From a virus, in IMG/VR virus record IMGVR_UViG_3300008266_000180, positions 1-37,860 of that record: a DNA stretch of 37,860 nt; one strand, 5' to 3'. Positions 20,249-27,599 of the stretch are shown here, piece by piece. The translations under genes were made by a program, and so were the position numbers. Each line of letters begins with the position of its first letter. Position 1 is the first letter of the stretch. Under the pieces are notes generated by a model. That model did not search any database. It saw nothing but the letters and a program-made list of their open reading frames with translations, and was not told where the DNA came from.

Positions 20249-21027
20249 AAACCGAAAGCATCCTTATTCATGACATCCAGTGCGGAGACCGCCTTCGGGC
20301 GGTCGATGCCGGCAGGGTCGCCTCGCTTGCCGCGTCCATCGCGGAGATCGGCCTGCGAACCCCCGTCACGGTCACTGTCGGCAACGACGCAGACGGCGAG
20401 GTCATCTACCGCCTTGTTGCCGGCGCTCACCGGCTGGAAGCCATGAAGGCGAGCGGCCAGGACTACATCGACGCCTTCGTGATGGACGGCGACGAAGACG
20501 ACGCCGCCCTGTGGGAGATAGACGAGAACTTCGCGCGGGCTGAGCTGTCGGACGCGCAACGGGCGGAACACCACGTTCGCCGCGAGGAAATCCTCAAGCG
20601 GAAGGGGCTGGTGTCGGCGGGGCCGGGTCAGCCGAAAAAGAATTCGGACAAATTGTCCGGATACTCTGCACAAGCCGCCGCTTCCCTTGGCGTCGATGAG
20701 CGCACCGTTCGGCGCGACCTTCGCCGGGGAAAGAACATCGCCCCCGAGATCATGGCGAAAGTCGCGGGCTCACGCCTCGACAAAGGCGTGGTGCTGGACG
20801 AGTTGGCCTCCACCCCCCGCGACCAGCAACCCGCCAAGCTGTCAGAGATCGCCAGCCGGGGCCTCGTCAGCCGGGTCCGTACCGCCGACGACCCCCTGAA
20901 CGATCTGGAGGCCACGGAGCGCCAGTTGGCCGCCCTCATGGCCGCTTGGAACCGGGCAGGGGCCGACGCCCGCCGCAAGTTCCTCGACCGCGTTGACACG
21001 CCCGTCTTTGACAGGGGGGCCGCATGA
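20245..21027 (+). CDS. ParB-like protein (ParB N-terminal domain + HTH)
   Basis: 260 aa. N-terminal ParB domain: RVASLAASIAEIGLRTPVTVTV, then the GAHRLEAMKASG motif (G-x-x-R, about residue 70) that in ParB binds nucleotide. Then IDENFARAELSDAQRAEH and a HTH (SAQAAASLGVDERTVRRDLRRG). No ParA is encoded, so a partition role is unlikely; a regulator or a phage ParB/Noc-like DNA-binding protein fits better (inference). Confidence 0.75.
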   Translation: MKTESILIHDIQCGDRLRAVDAGRVASLAASIAEIGLRTPVTVTVGNDADGEVIYRLVAGAHRLEAMKASGQDYIDAFVMDGDEDDAALWEIDENFARAELSDAQRAEHHVRREEILKRKGLVSAGPGQPKKNSDKLSGYSAQAAASLGVDERTVRRDLRRGKNIAPEIMAKVAGSRLDKGVVLDELASTPRDQQPAKLSEIASRGLVSRVRTADDPLNDLEATERQLAALMAAWNRAGADARRKFLDRVDTPVFDRGAA

Positions 21028-21188
21028 TCCGCCGCATCAACCAGGCCGTCGCTTCGTGGCGCTTCCGCAAGCTGACCCGTCCCATTGACCGCCAGATCGA
21101 AGACGCCCGCCGCCATCACCAGCCGGTGAAGCACCTTCTCGCGGCGAAGCGGTCGCTCGTTCATGCAGCCCTGCGCGGTGAAGCATGA
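21024..21188 (+). CDS. Small basic protein, 54 aa
   Basis: Overlaps both neighbours (ATGA). Very basic, helical: INQAVASWRFRKLTRPIDRQIEDARR, then KHLLAAKRSLVHAALRG. No family recognised; the charge suggests nucleic-acid contact. Confidence 0.6.
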   Translation: MIRRINQAVASWRFRKLTRPIDRQIEDARRHHQPVKHLLAAKRSLVHAALRGEA

Positions 21189-21295
21189 TCGGCCTGGCCA
21201 TCTTCCTCGTCGTGGGCGCCGTGGTCATCCTCAAGGTCGGCGGCTGGGCTATCGACTGGGCTGCTGACGAAGAGACGCAGGACGGCTCGCTATGA
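21185..21295 (+). CDS. Tiny membrane protein, 36 aa
   Basis: Overlaps both neighbours (ATGA at each end). One TM segment (IGLAIFLVVGAVVILKVGGW) and an acidic tail. Function unknown. Confidence 0.55.
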   Translation: MIGLAIFLVVGAVVILKVGGWAIDWAADEETQDGSL

Positions 21296-21798
21296 GCGCC
21301 TACGAGTTCACCAGCGGCCAAGTCGATTTCCCGCCGATCTGTGACGCGTGCGGCGAGCATATCCGCTGGGTCGGACCCCGGAAGAAGCGCGCTCAGGTCT
21401 GCGGCTGCGAGCCTGTCGTTAAGGCGCCGGCCAAGCCCCGCATCAACACGGCTCGCAAGGGCAAGCGCCTGGAGGTTGCCGAGCGCAAGAAGCTGGAGGC
21501 CCTCGGGGTCCGCAAGGCTGTCTCTCAGCCCGGTTCCGGCGCCTACGGCACCCGCAACGACATCGGCTTCCTGCAAGGCGACAACAGCTACGAGATCGCT
21601 GGTCGCCAATTCAAGCAAGAGTGCAAGTCTCGCGCCGACGATAGCGGCTTCAAGGTCATCAAAGAGTGGATGCAGGGCTGTGATGTCCTGACCATCAAGC
21701 AAGACCGCCAGCCGCCCATGCACGTCCTGACCGACGAAGCCTACCTTCATCTTATGGGGTCGGCCAATGCCGCCTCAATCAACGGGGAAAACCAATGA
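21292..21798 (+). CDS. Holliday-junction-resolvase-like PD-(D/E)XK nuclease with zinc ribbon
   Basis: 168 aa. N-terminal zinc ribbon: C17-x-x-C20 in PICDACGEH and CGC near residue 38. A basic linker is followed by VSQPGSGAYGTRNDIGFLQGDNSYEI and FKQECKSRADDSGFKVIKEW; the D in RNDIGF and the E-x-K in QECKSR fit the D...ExK active site of the restriction-endonuclease fold. Phage proteins of this type are annotated as resolvases. Expected role: resolving recombination or replication branches, matching the annealing protein of the left operon. Confidence 0.65.
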   Translation: MSAYEFTSGQVDFPPICDACGEHIRWVGPRKKRAQVCGCEPVVKAPAKPRINTARKGKRLEVAERKKLEALGVRKAVSQPGSGAYGTRNDIGFLQGDNSYEIAGRQFKQECKSRADDSGFKVIKEWMQGCDVLTIKQDRQPPMHVLTDEAYLHLMGSANAASINGENQ

Positions 21799-22268
21799 GA
21801 CAGGGACCTTACTCGCCCAAAGACGACGACACCCTGCTGCGGCTGGTGTCGGAGGGCATGACGAACGCGGCCATCGGCGAAATCCTCGGACGGACGGAAA
21901 AGAGCGTCTGCGCCAGGCTGTCGAAGATCCGCCCTGCCGGCATGGAGCGGCGCGGTTCCTACCACCGCTACACCCCCGACGAAGACGCCCAGATCGTCAC
22001 GCTCCGCAGGGCTAATCACAGGTTCATTGACATCGGCATCGGCCTTGGCCTGACCGGCGGGCAGGTTCGGGAGCGCTATCTCCTGCTGTGCAACGGCAGC
22101 GACTACAAGGCCCTTCAGAACACGCTGGAAGGCTTTGAGGCCCGCGACGACGACTACGTGGAAGCCTGCATCGCTCAGGGCGGCTTCATCCACCGGGAAG
22201 TGATCGACGGCTGCGTCTTCACCTTCGATTGGCGCGGCATGGTCTCCCATGAACGGAGGGCCGCGTGA
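21795..22268 (+). CDS. SANT/Myb-like HTH DNA-binding protein
   Basis: 157 aa. The first 50 residues (YSPKDDDTLLRLVSEGMTNAAIGEILGRTEKSVCARLSKI) have the helix-turn-helix of SANT/Myb or resolvase-type proteins, and YTPDEDAQIVTLRRANHRFIDIGIGLGLTGGQVRERYLLL looks like a second copy of the same unit. The C-terminus is beta-like. Likely a sequence-specific DNA binder in the early operon; target unknown. Confidence 0.65.
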   Translation: MRQGPYSPKDDDTLLRLVSEGMTNAAIGEILGRTEKSVCARLSKIRPAGMERRGSYHRYTPDEDAQIVTLRRANHRFIDIGIGLGLTGGQVRERYLLLCNGSDYKALQNTLEGFEARDDDYVEACIAQGGFIHREVIDGCVFTFDWRGMVSHERRAA

Positions 22269-22462
22269 TCGACCAGCACACCATCGCCCGGGAGCGGTAT
22301 CTCGTCGCCCTGGACGCCATGCTCGCCACGCTGGGGCGTGAGGCGGCCCTGCTGTTCATGCGGCAGGCTACCAGCGCCATCGCGGGCAATCCCTCCCCCA
22401 TGAGCGTCAAGCGGCTGCATGACCATGCGGTGAGCTGCGCGGCCAAGACAGAGGCGGCCTGA
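22265..22462 (+). CDS. Hypothetical protein, 65 aa
   Basis: GTG start in a GTGA overlap with the previous gene. Short helical protein (HTIARERYLVALDAMLATLGREAALLFMRQ) with a Ser/Pro loop and another helix. No family recognised. Confidence 0.55.
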   Translation: MIDQHTIARERYLVALDAMLATLGREAALLFMRQATSAIAGNPSPMSVKRLHDHAVSCAAKTEAA

Positions 22463-22465
22463 GAA

Positions 22466-23461
22466 ATGGCCAGGATCAGGTCCATTCACCCCGGCATCTA
22501 CACAGACGAGGCGTGGGCCAGCGTGTCCATTCCCGCGCGGTGGCTTGCCAAGGGCATCTGCACGGAAGCCGACGACAACGGCGTCTTTGAGTGGAAGCCG
22601 CTGCAACTGAAGATGCGGATTTTCCCGGCTGATGCTGTCGATGTGGTCGCCATGCTTTCCGAGCTGGAGGGCGCCGGTATCGTCATGCGCTTTGAAGGCG
22701 AGGGCAGGGCGCTCGGCGCGCTGAAGAACTTCTGCAAGTACCAGCGCCCCCGGAAGCCAAAAGCGTGGTTCCCGATTACGGATCATGTGCGCCAATTTGT
22801 GGCTCTGGGCTGCGATGATCCCGTACTGACCGATGATGAAGCCGCGCCGGTTCCGCAAAAGTCCGCACTCACCCCGCTTGAAGTGAAGCCGGTTCCGCCG
22901 AAGTCCGAAAAGTCTCCGCAGATGGAGGATGGAGGAGGGAAGAGGGAGAAGAAAGAAGGGGAAGCTAACGCTTCCTTGTCGCCGCTGGCGACGAAAACCC
23001 CGTATCCCGAAAGCTTTGAAACCGCCTGGAAGGCCTACCCCCACACCAGGGGCCGGTCATCGAAGTCGGAAAGCTTGAAGCTGTGGCTGAAGCTGCCCGC
23101 CGATGAGCAATCTTCGTTGGCTGGCGCGGCTGCTGCGTTCGCCGCCAAGCTCTCGACCGTCTGCGGTGACAAGGGCGCCCCCGACATGGCCGTCTGGCTT
23201 AGGCAGGGCAAACACGCCGATTGGCTGGAGGCTGCGGCAAACGTGGTCCCGCTGATGTCGTTCACCGGGCCGCCCGAGGTGCGCCAGGCTGTCGTCAGCG
23301 CGAAGGGTGAGCCGTTCGCCCGGTCCTACGTTGACCCCTGCCAGTGGGACGACACAGGCCGCCGGCTGATCGCTCGCAATGGCATCGCCTTCAAGGCGCT
23401 TCAGTCCGAAGTCGGGGCCGTTCTGGCGGCTCGTCACGTCAGCATTGAGAGGGCCGCATGA
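22466..23461 (+). CDS. Phage replication initiation / replisome organiser protein
   Basis: 331 aa. N-terminus RIRSIHPGIYTDEAWASVSIPARWLAKGICTEADDNGVFEWKP is the typical start of alphaproteobacterial phage replication proteins (winged-helix, origin-binding). Then a helical extension AGIVMRFEGEGRALGALKNFCKYQRPRKP, a charged low-complexity linker (about residues 125-175), and a C-terminal part beginning FETAWKAYPHTRGR found in helicase-loader-type proteins. Probable role: binding the phage origin and recruiting the host DnaB helicase. No separate origin repeats were found inside the gene by eye. Confidence 0.7.
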   Translation: MARIRSIHPGIYTDEAWASVSIPARWLAKGICTEADDNGVFEWKPLQLKMRIFPADAVDVVAMLSELEGAGIVMRFEGEGRALGALKNFCKYQRPRKPKAWFPITDHVRQFVALGCDDPVLTDDEAAPVPQKSALTPLEVKPVPPKSEKSPQMEDGGGKREKKEGEANASLSPLATKTPYPESFETAWKAYPHTRGRSSKSESLKLWLKLPADEQSSLAGAAAAFAAKLSTVCGDKGAPDMAVWLRQGKHADWLEAAANVVPLMSFTGPPEVRQAVVSAKGEPFARSYVDPCQWDDTGRRLIARNGIAFKALQSEVGAVLAARHVSIERAA

Positions 23462-24006
23462 CCTGCACTGTCTACATCGAAGACGTTGAGTTCTCGACCA
23501 ACAACGGCATCTGGGCATTTGGCATCGATCTCACCGCCCTGCTTGCCTTCAGTCGTTGGAAGGAAATCGCTCACATCATCGCCGACGACACGGGCCGCAA
23601 CCCGGATGAGCTGATCAGTTGGCTTGAAGACGCTTTGGAGTTTTGGAAGCATCCCTTGCTCGCCGATGCGTGTTGCGGCGGCATGGGTCCGCTGGCTAAT
23701 GCCGGGCGTATCCACATCGATACCTTCCTGTCGGTCATCTATGCGGAGGAGCAGCGCCGCAAGGACCGGGAAGCAAAACGCAGCCTAACCAAGACGAGGC
23801 GCGGCGAGTTTAACGCTGCCCGTCCGCATCTCGCGTTGGCACTCCTGAATGCTGGCCACTCGTACCGCTGCGCCGATCCTGCCTGCATGGTGACTACCGA
23901 TCTGACCATCGACCACATCGTGCCGCTCAGCCGTGGTGGCACAGACGATTTGGAGAACCTGCGGTTCCTGTGTCGTCCGCACAATTCGGCGAAGGGGGAC
24001 CGATGA
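23458..24006 (+). CDS. HNH endonuclease with N-terminal helical domain
   Basis: 182 aa; ATGA overlap with the replication gene. The C-terminal third is an HNH (McrA-type) nuclease: YRCADPACMV zinc Cys pair, LTIDHIVPLSRGGTDDLENLRFLCRPHNSAKG with D-H (DHIVP), N and H residues. The N-terminal part (residues 1-95, ...LLAFSRWKEIAHIIADDTG...) is unrelated to nucleases I know. As it is on the coding strand of the operon and overlaps its neighbours, it is probably a resident gene rather than a recently arrived homing element. Confidence 0.75.
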   Translation: MTCTVYIEDVEFSTNNGIWAFGIDLTALLAFSRWKEIAHIIADDTGRNPDELISWLEDALEFWKHPLLADACCGGMGPLANAGRIHIDTFLSVIYAEEQRRKDREAKRSLTKTRRGEFNAARPHLALALLNAGHSYRCADPACMVTTDLTIDHIVPLSRGGTDDLENLRFLCRPHNSAKGDR

Positions 24007-24251
24007 ACCGCGCCGCCAGCATCAAAACCCTCTGCTCCGAGATCGCCCTGTTCACCGGCAAGCTGGAACAACACGCGGTCCTAGCCTCCCTCAACGACAA
24101 CAACACGGAGATGCTCATGGGCCACCTGTCCGCTGTGTTCCGAACGAAGGTCGCCCTGGATCATCGGTTCGTCCTGCTTCGGGAGTTGGCGCCTAACTGC
24201 GCTGAGGCTGGGACGGATGCAGGGCGGGATCTGAGGGAGATCGCGGCTTGA
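24003..24251 (+). CDS. Hypothetical protein, 82 aa
   Basis: Overlaps the HNH gene (ATGA) and the methyltransferase (TTGA). Helical protein (ASIKTLCSEIALFTGKLEQHAVLASLNDNNTEML, DAGRDLREIAA). Between an HNH nuclease and a methyltransferase, but no link is proven. Confidence 0.6.
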   Translation: MNRAASIKTLCSEIALFTGKLEQHAVLASLNDNNTEMLMGHLSAVFRTKVALDHRFVLLRELAPNCAEAGTDAGRDLREIAA

Positions 24252-24901
24252 GCCGGGTTGAGGTCATTGGGGACGCGACGCTCATGCTCGGCGATTGCAG
24301 GGACATTCTGCCTACGCTTGGCAAGGTGGATGCGGTCGTTACGGACCCGCCGTATGGGCTGGGCGACCGCATGAAAGGCGGAACCTGGGGCGCTGCTGAG
24401 AAGTACGCAACGATGCGTGTTTGGGACGAGTTGGCCCCCGCCGATATAGTGCGCGAACTATTGGCGCTGCGTGTTCCGTCCATCATTTGGGGCGGGAACT
24501 ATTTTCCCCTTCCTGAAAGCCGCTGCTGGCTTGCGTGGGACAAGATCAACGCTGTTCCAACAATGGCGGATCTTGAGCTGGCGTGGACAAGCCTCGACAG
24601 GCCAGCCAAGCGCCTGCGCCTGCCGGTGGGCGTACACGAACACGGCCACCCGACCGAAAAGCCCCTCGCGCTCATGGCGTGGTGTCTTGGGTTCGTTCCT
24701 TCGGCGCGCACCATCCTCGACCCGTTCATGGGCAGCGGAACAACGGGCGTTGCCAGCGCCAACCTGGGTCGCGCCTTTGTCGGCATTGAGCGCGAGCCGA
24801 CCTATTTCGACATCGCCTGCCGCCGGATTGAAGAGGCCTACAAGCAACCCCGCCTATTCGCCGAGCCGGTCGCCAAGCCCGTTCAGGAGGCCATGCTGTG
24901 A
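24248..24901 (+). CDS. DNA methyltransferase (N6-A or N4-C, beta-type order)
   Basis: 217 aa. TTG start in a TTGA overlap. Motif IV VTDPPYG (residues 33-36 DPPY) precedes the target-recognition part, and motif I-type DPFMGSGTTGVAS (158-166) comes late, followed by GIEREPTYFDIACRR. This order is that of beta-class amino-methyltransferases such as CcrM. Role: methylation of phage or host DNA, perhaps to evade restriction or mark origins. No cognate restriction enzyme is recognised; the specificity is unknown. Confidence 0.85.
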   Translation: MSRVEVIGDATLMLGDCRDILPTLGKVDAVVTDPPYGLGDRMKGGTWGAAEKYATMRVWDELAPADIVRELLALRVPSIIWGGNYFPLPESRCWLAWDKINAVPTMADLELAWTSLDRPAKRLRLPVGVHEHGHPTEKPLALMAWCLGFVPSARTILDPFMGSGTTGVASANLGRAFVGIEREPTYFDIACRRIEEAYKQPRLFAEPVAKPVQEAML

Positions 24902-25074
24902 TCGAAACCACCCACGCCTACGCCGAACTAGGCGGCCTGCTCAAAGAGCGCTTCGGCATCCTCCTCACCTCTGACCAGTGCAAATCACTGGTGGAGGGGG
25001 CGAGGGGAATGACCATCCGCTGGCAGGCCTATGGCGGCCACTCGGGACAACCAGACAAGGAGACTGCCGCATGA
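24898..25074 (+). CDS. Small hypothetical protein, 58 aa
   Basis: GTG start overlapping the methyltransferase stop (GTGA), and stop overlapping the next ATG. Product: HAYAELGGLLKERFGILLTSDQCKSLVEGARGMTI... Helical, no family recognised. Confidence 0.55.
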   Translation: MIETTHAYAELGGLLKERFGILLTSDQCKSLVEGARGMTIRWQAYGGHSGQPDKETAA

Positions 25075-25238
25075 GCGAAGACACCGGACGCGGCTGGCGC
25101 TTGGTCGTCAACAGCCACACCTACCGCCAGTGGTTCTTCATCGGCTCAGCGATTGGGGCGGGGGCCTTCACTGGCGCGTGCATGGTCTTTGCGGTTGGGG
25201 CCATCATTCTGTCAATCGGGAAGGCGCTGTTCTCATGA
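25071..25238 (+). CDS. Small two-hydrophobic-region membrane protein, 55 aa
   Basis: ATGA overlap at both ends. A polar N-terminus (SEDTGRGWRLVVNSHTYRQW) and a long hydrophobic stretch (FFIGSAIGAGAFTGACMVFAVGAIILSIG) that could be one long or two short TM helices. Function unknown. Confidence 0.55.
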   Translation: MSEDTGRGWRLVVNSHTYRQWFFIGSAIGAGAFTGACMVFAVGAIILSIGKALFS

Positions 25239-25762
25239 CCTGGCACGTCGCAGTCGTTCGCTCGGGCAAAGAGGCCGGCGCAACCCATGACCTCCTGACC
25301 ATCGGCATCGAAGCCTACTACCCCCAGAAGGTCAGGTGGAAGCAGCTCCAGCTCCGCAAGGTGCCCGTGTCTTCCCCCATCATCCCCGGCTATGTGTTCT
25401 TCCGCCTCAACGAGCCAGACGAGCAACGCTACATCGACACCTGCGACGGGGTGACGGGGGTGTTGACCTGTGGATACACGCCGCAGGGTGACCGGAAGCT
25501 GGCCTGCATCGGCGGGGGGTGGGTCGAAGACATCCGCGCTCAAGAGGCGAGGGGGGACTTCGACAGCACCATCGACCGCAGCACGAAGGCGAAGCCCGGC
25601 GATCTGGTCCGCATCGTGGTTGGGTCGTTCTCCGAGCGGCTTGCCGTGATCCTGCGTTCCGCCAACCGGAGAGACTGGAAGGTCGAGCTGGTGACAACCG
25701 GCAGGCCCCTACCGCCTATCACAGTGAGCAAGGCTGGCGTTGAGGTGGAAGAAGCGGCTTGA
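25235..25762 (+). CDS. NusG/RfaH-like transcription elongation factor
   Basis: 175 aa. N-terminal NGN domain: WHVAVVRSGKEAGATHDLLTIGIEAYYPQKVRWKQ...PIIPGYVFFRLNEPDEQRYIDTCDGVTGVLTCGY matches NusG proteins (the PxxPGYVF motif and the loop after it). The C-terminal KOW region has PGDLVRIVVGSFSERLAVIL. Family role: binds RNA polymerase and changes pausing and termination. As the last early gene, just before the late leader, it may be a late-operon antiterminator (inference). A longer frame upstream overlaps other genes, so the ATGA overlap start was chosen. Confidence 0.8.
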   Translation: MTWHVAVVRSGKEAGATHDLLTIGIEAYYPQKVRWKQLQLRKVPVSSPIIPGYVFFRLNEPDEQRYIDTCDGVTGVLTCGYTPQGDRKLACIGGGWVEDIRAQEARGDFDSTIDRSTKAKPGDLVRIVVGSFSERLAVILRSANRRDWKVELVTTGRPLPPITVSKAGVEVEEAA

Positions 25763-26083
25763 CACCACCCCTTGCGCCTCCCCCAAATCAGTAGTACCAC
25801 TGGCAGTGGTCGCGTCGTTAATTCTACGCCACCTGCCCCGGTTGAACCCCGGATTTTTGGCTGAGGGCTTTTGCGCCCTGACAGCAACCCCATTCAGACC
25901 GCGCCACGGCTTTCCCCTCCTTGGGCCGAGACGCGAGAGCCCGCCAGCGCCTCCCCTGCTGGTCCCTGGTGGATAGCCAAGCGGCAACCTTCGCCCCGAC
26001 TACTGACAATCATCGCACAGTCGTAACCCAAGCAGCAGATCGCGGGCGAACCCCTTTCTGAAAAAGTATCAGAGAAATCAAAC
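25763..26083 (+). other. Gene-free leader between the early and late operons
   Basis: 321 bp without a credible ORF. It contains a 15-bp perfect palindrome at 25796-25810 (ACCACTG-G-CAGTGGT), a hairpin at 25860-25885 (GCTG/CAGC plus AGGGC/GCCCT with a GA bulge), a weak stem near 25950 (CCAGC/GCTGG), and GC-rich text. No clear sigma70 promoter was found (a TTGACA at 25759 has no matching -10). It could hold the late promoter, an antitermination site for the NusG-like factor, or a packaging site. Confidence 0.5.
25796..25810. promoter_or_regulatory. 15-bp perfect palindrome upstream of the late operon
   Basis: ACCACTG-G-CAGTGGT, a 7-bp inverted repeat around a single base, shaped like an operator half-site pair. 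It starts 34 bp after the NusG-like stop. Confidence 0.5.
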
Positions 26084-26368
26084 ATGGCCCGAGGCGGAAA
26101 ACGCGAGGGCGCCGGCAGACCTAAGGGCGCTGTGAACAAGGTGACCGCGGACATTCGGGAAGCGGCGCAGGAGTACACGCAGGACGCCTTGGATGTTCTG
26201 GTTGCCGTTATGAAGAACACCGAGACGCCAGCCGCAGCCCGCGTATCTGCCGCGTCCGCCGTTCTGGACCGGGGCCACGGTAAGCCGATGCAGTCGGTAG
26301 AGGTCGAGGCCACCGTTGAAGGCACGCTGACCGAGATCAGGCGAACGATTGTCGATCCTCGAAATTGA
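26084..26368 (+). CDS. Terminase small subunit-like protein
   Basis: 94 aa. Starts RGGKREGAGRPKGAVNKVTADIREAAQEYTQDALDVLVAVMKN and continues AARVSAASAVLDRGHGKPMQ; this AT-hook-like GGKR-GAGRPKG start and helical core recur in phage small-terminase-type proteins. It should recognise the packaging site and load DNA on the large subunit. No strong Shine-Dalgarno. It overlaps the large-subunit gene by 20 bp. Confidence 0.7.
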   Translation: MARGGKREGAGRPKGAVNKVTADIREAAQEYTQDALDVLVAVMKNTETPAAARVSAASAVLDRGHGKPMQSVEVEATVEGTLTEIRRTIVDPRN

Positions 26369-27599
26369 GACGCCTCGCGTTTACCTGCCCCTGCTGCACC
26401 CCAGACGCTACAAGGGGGCCAAGGGCGGGCGCGGATCGGGCAAGAGCCACTTCTTCGCTGAGTGCCTGGTTGAGCAGGCCGTGGCGTCTCACATCCGGGC
26501 CGCTTGCCTGCGTGAAGTCCAAAACTCGATCAAGGACAGCGTAAAGCAGCTCATAGAGGACAAGATCGACAGGCTCGGCGTGCGCCACCTGTTCAGATCC
26601 ACCGAGACGGAGATCAAGGGGCCGAACGATAGCCTCTTCATTTTCCGGGGTTTGCAGAACCACACCGTAACCAGCATCAAGTCGCTGGAGGGTTTCAACC
26701 GGGCTTGGGTCGAAGAGGCCCAGACGATCAGCCAGAAGTCTCTGAACATCGCCACCCCGACGTTCCGGGCGCCGGGCTCTGAGATGTGGTTCAGTTGGAA
26801 CCCTGGATCGGCGAACGACCCGATTGAGGCCTTCTTCAACGAGAACGCGGACGATCCCGACTTCGTTTGCGTGAAGGCCAACTACACCGACAACCCGTGG
26901 TTTCCCGAGGAGCTACGGAAGGACATGGAGCGCGACAAGCGCCGCGATTTTGACAAGTACCTGCACGTTTGGGAGGGCGAATACTCCAAGCTGGGTGAGG
27001 CCGCTGTCTTCCGCAACTGGAAGGTCGAGGCGTTCAGCACCCACCCGGAGGCAGTCTTCAGGTTCGGGGCCGACTGGGGCTTCTCGGTAGATCCAACCGT
27101 CCTGATCCGCGCCTACATCATCGGGCGCACGCTGTACGTTGACCAAGAGGCCTACAAGGTCGGCTGCGAGATCGACGCCACGCCGGCTCTCTTCGATACG
27201 ATCCAGGGCAGTCGCAAGTTCACCATCCGCGCCGACAGCGCCCGTCCCGAGACGGTCAGCTTCATGCAGCGCAAGGGCTTCAAGATCATCCCGGCAGTCA
27301 AGGGACCGGGGAGCGTGGAAGACGGTATCGAGTTCCTCAAGAGCTACGACATTGTCGTCCATCCCCGCTGCAAGCACACCATCGACGAGCTGACCCACTA
27401 CAGCTTCAAAACCGACAAGCAGACTGACGAAATCCTCCCCATTCTGGAGGACAAGAACAACCACGTCATCGACGCCCTGCGCTACGCCTGTGAGGGCCTA
27501 CGCCGCGCGGTCAAGCAGACGCCAGACGCCCCGACCAACAGGCCGCCCGACCTTTGGGGCCGTCCGAAACCGCAGGAGACTTCATGGAAGGTGGCGTAA
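26349..27599 (+). CDS. Terminase large subunit
   Basis: 416 aa from a TTG at 26349. ATPase domain: Walker A GGRGSGKS (26-33), Walker B region RAWVEEAQT (118-126) and coupling motif SWNPGSANDPIEAF. Nuclease domain: GADWGFSVDP (D242), RADSARPE (D296) and HVIDALRY (D375), the three acidic residues expected for an RNase-H-fold terminase nuclease. Role: DNA translocation into the prohead and cleavage of concatemers. Its 3' end overlaps the portal start by 16 bp. Confidence 0.92.
   Translation: MSILEIETPRVYLPLLHPRRYKGAKGGRGSGKSHFFAECLVEQAVASHIRAACLREVQNSIKDSVKQLIEDKIDRLGVRHLFRSTETEIKGPNDSLFIFRGLQNHTVTSIKSLEGFNRAWVEEAQTISQKSLNIATPTFRAPGSEMWFSWNPGSANDPIEAFFNENADDPDFVCVKANYTDNPWFPEELRKDMERDKRRDFDKYLHVWEGEYSKLGEAAVFRNWKVEAFSTHPEAVFRFGADWGFSVDPTVLIRAYIIGRTLYVDQEAYKVGCEIDATPALFDTIQGSRKFTIRADSARPETVSFMQRKGFKIIPAVKGPGSVEDGIEFLKSYDIVVHPRCKHTIDELTHYSFKTDKQTDEILPILEDKNNHVIDALRYACEGLRRAVKQTPDAPTNRPPDLWGRPKPQETSWKVA

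Noticed and set aside
25759-25764. Perfect TTGACA -35 at the end of the NusG-like gene
   Set aside because: No -10-like sequence at 15-19 bp downstream (the region reads CCCCAAAT).
25835-25860. tRNA T-arm-like text near the late leader (GGTTGAACCCCGG)
   Set aside because: On neither strand does it pair into a 5-bp T stem, and no acceptor or anticodon arm follows.
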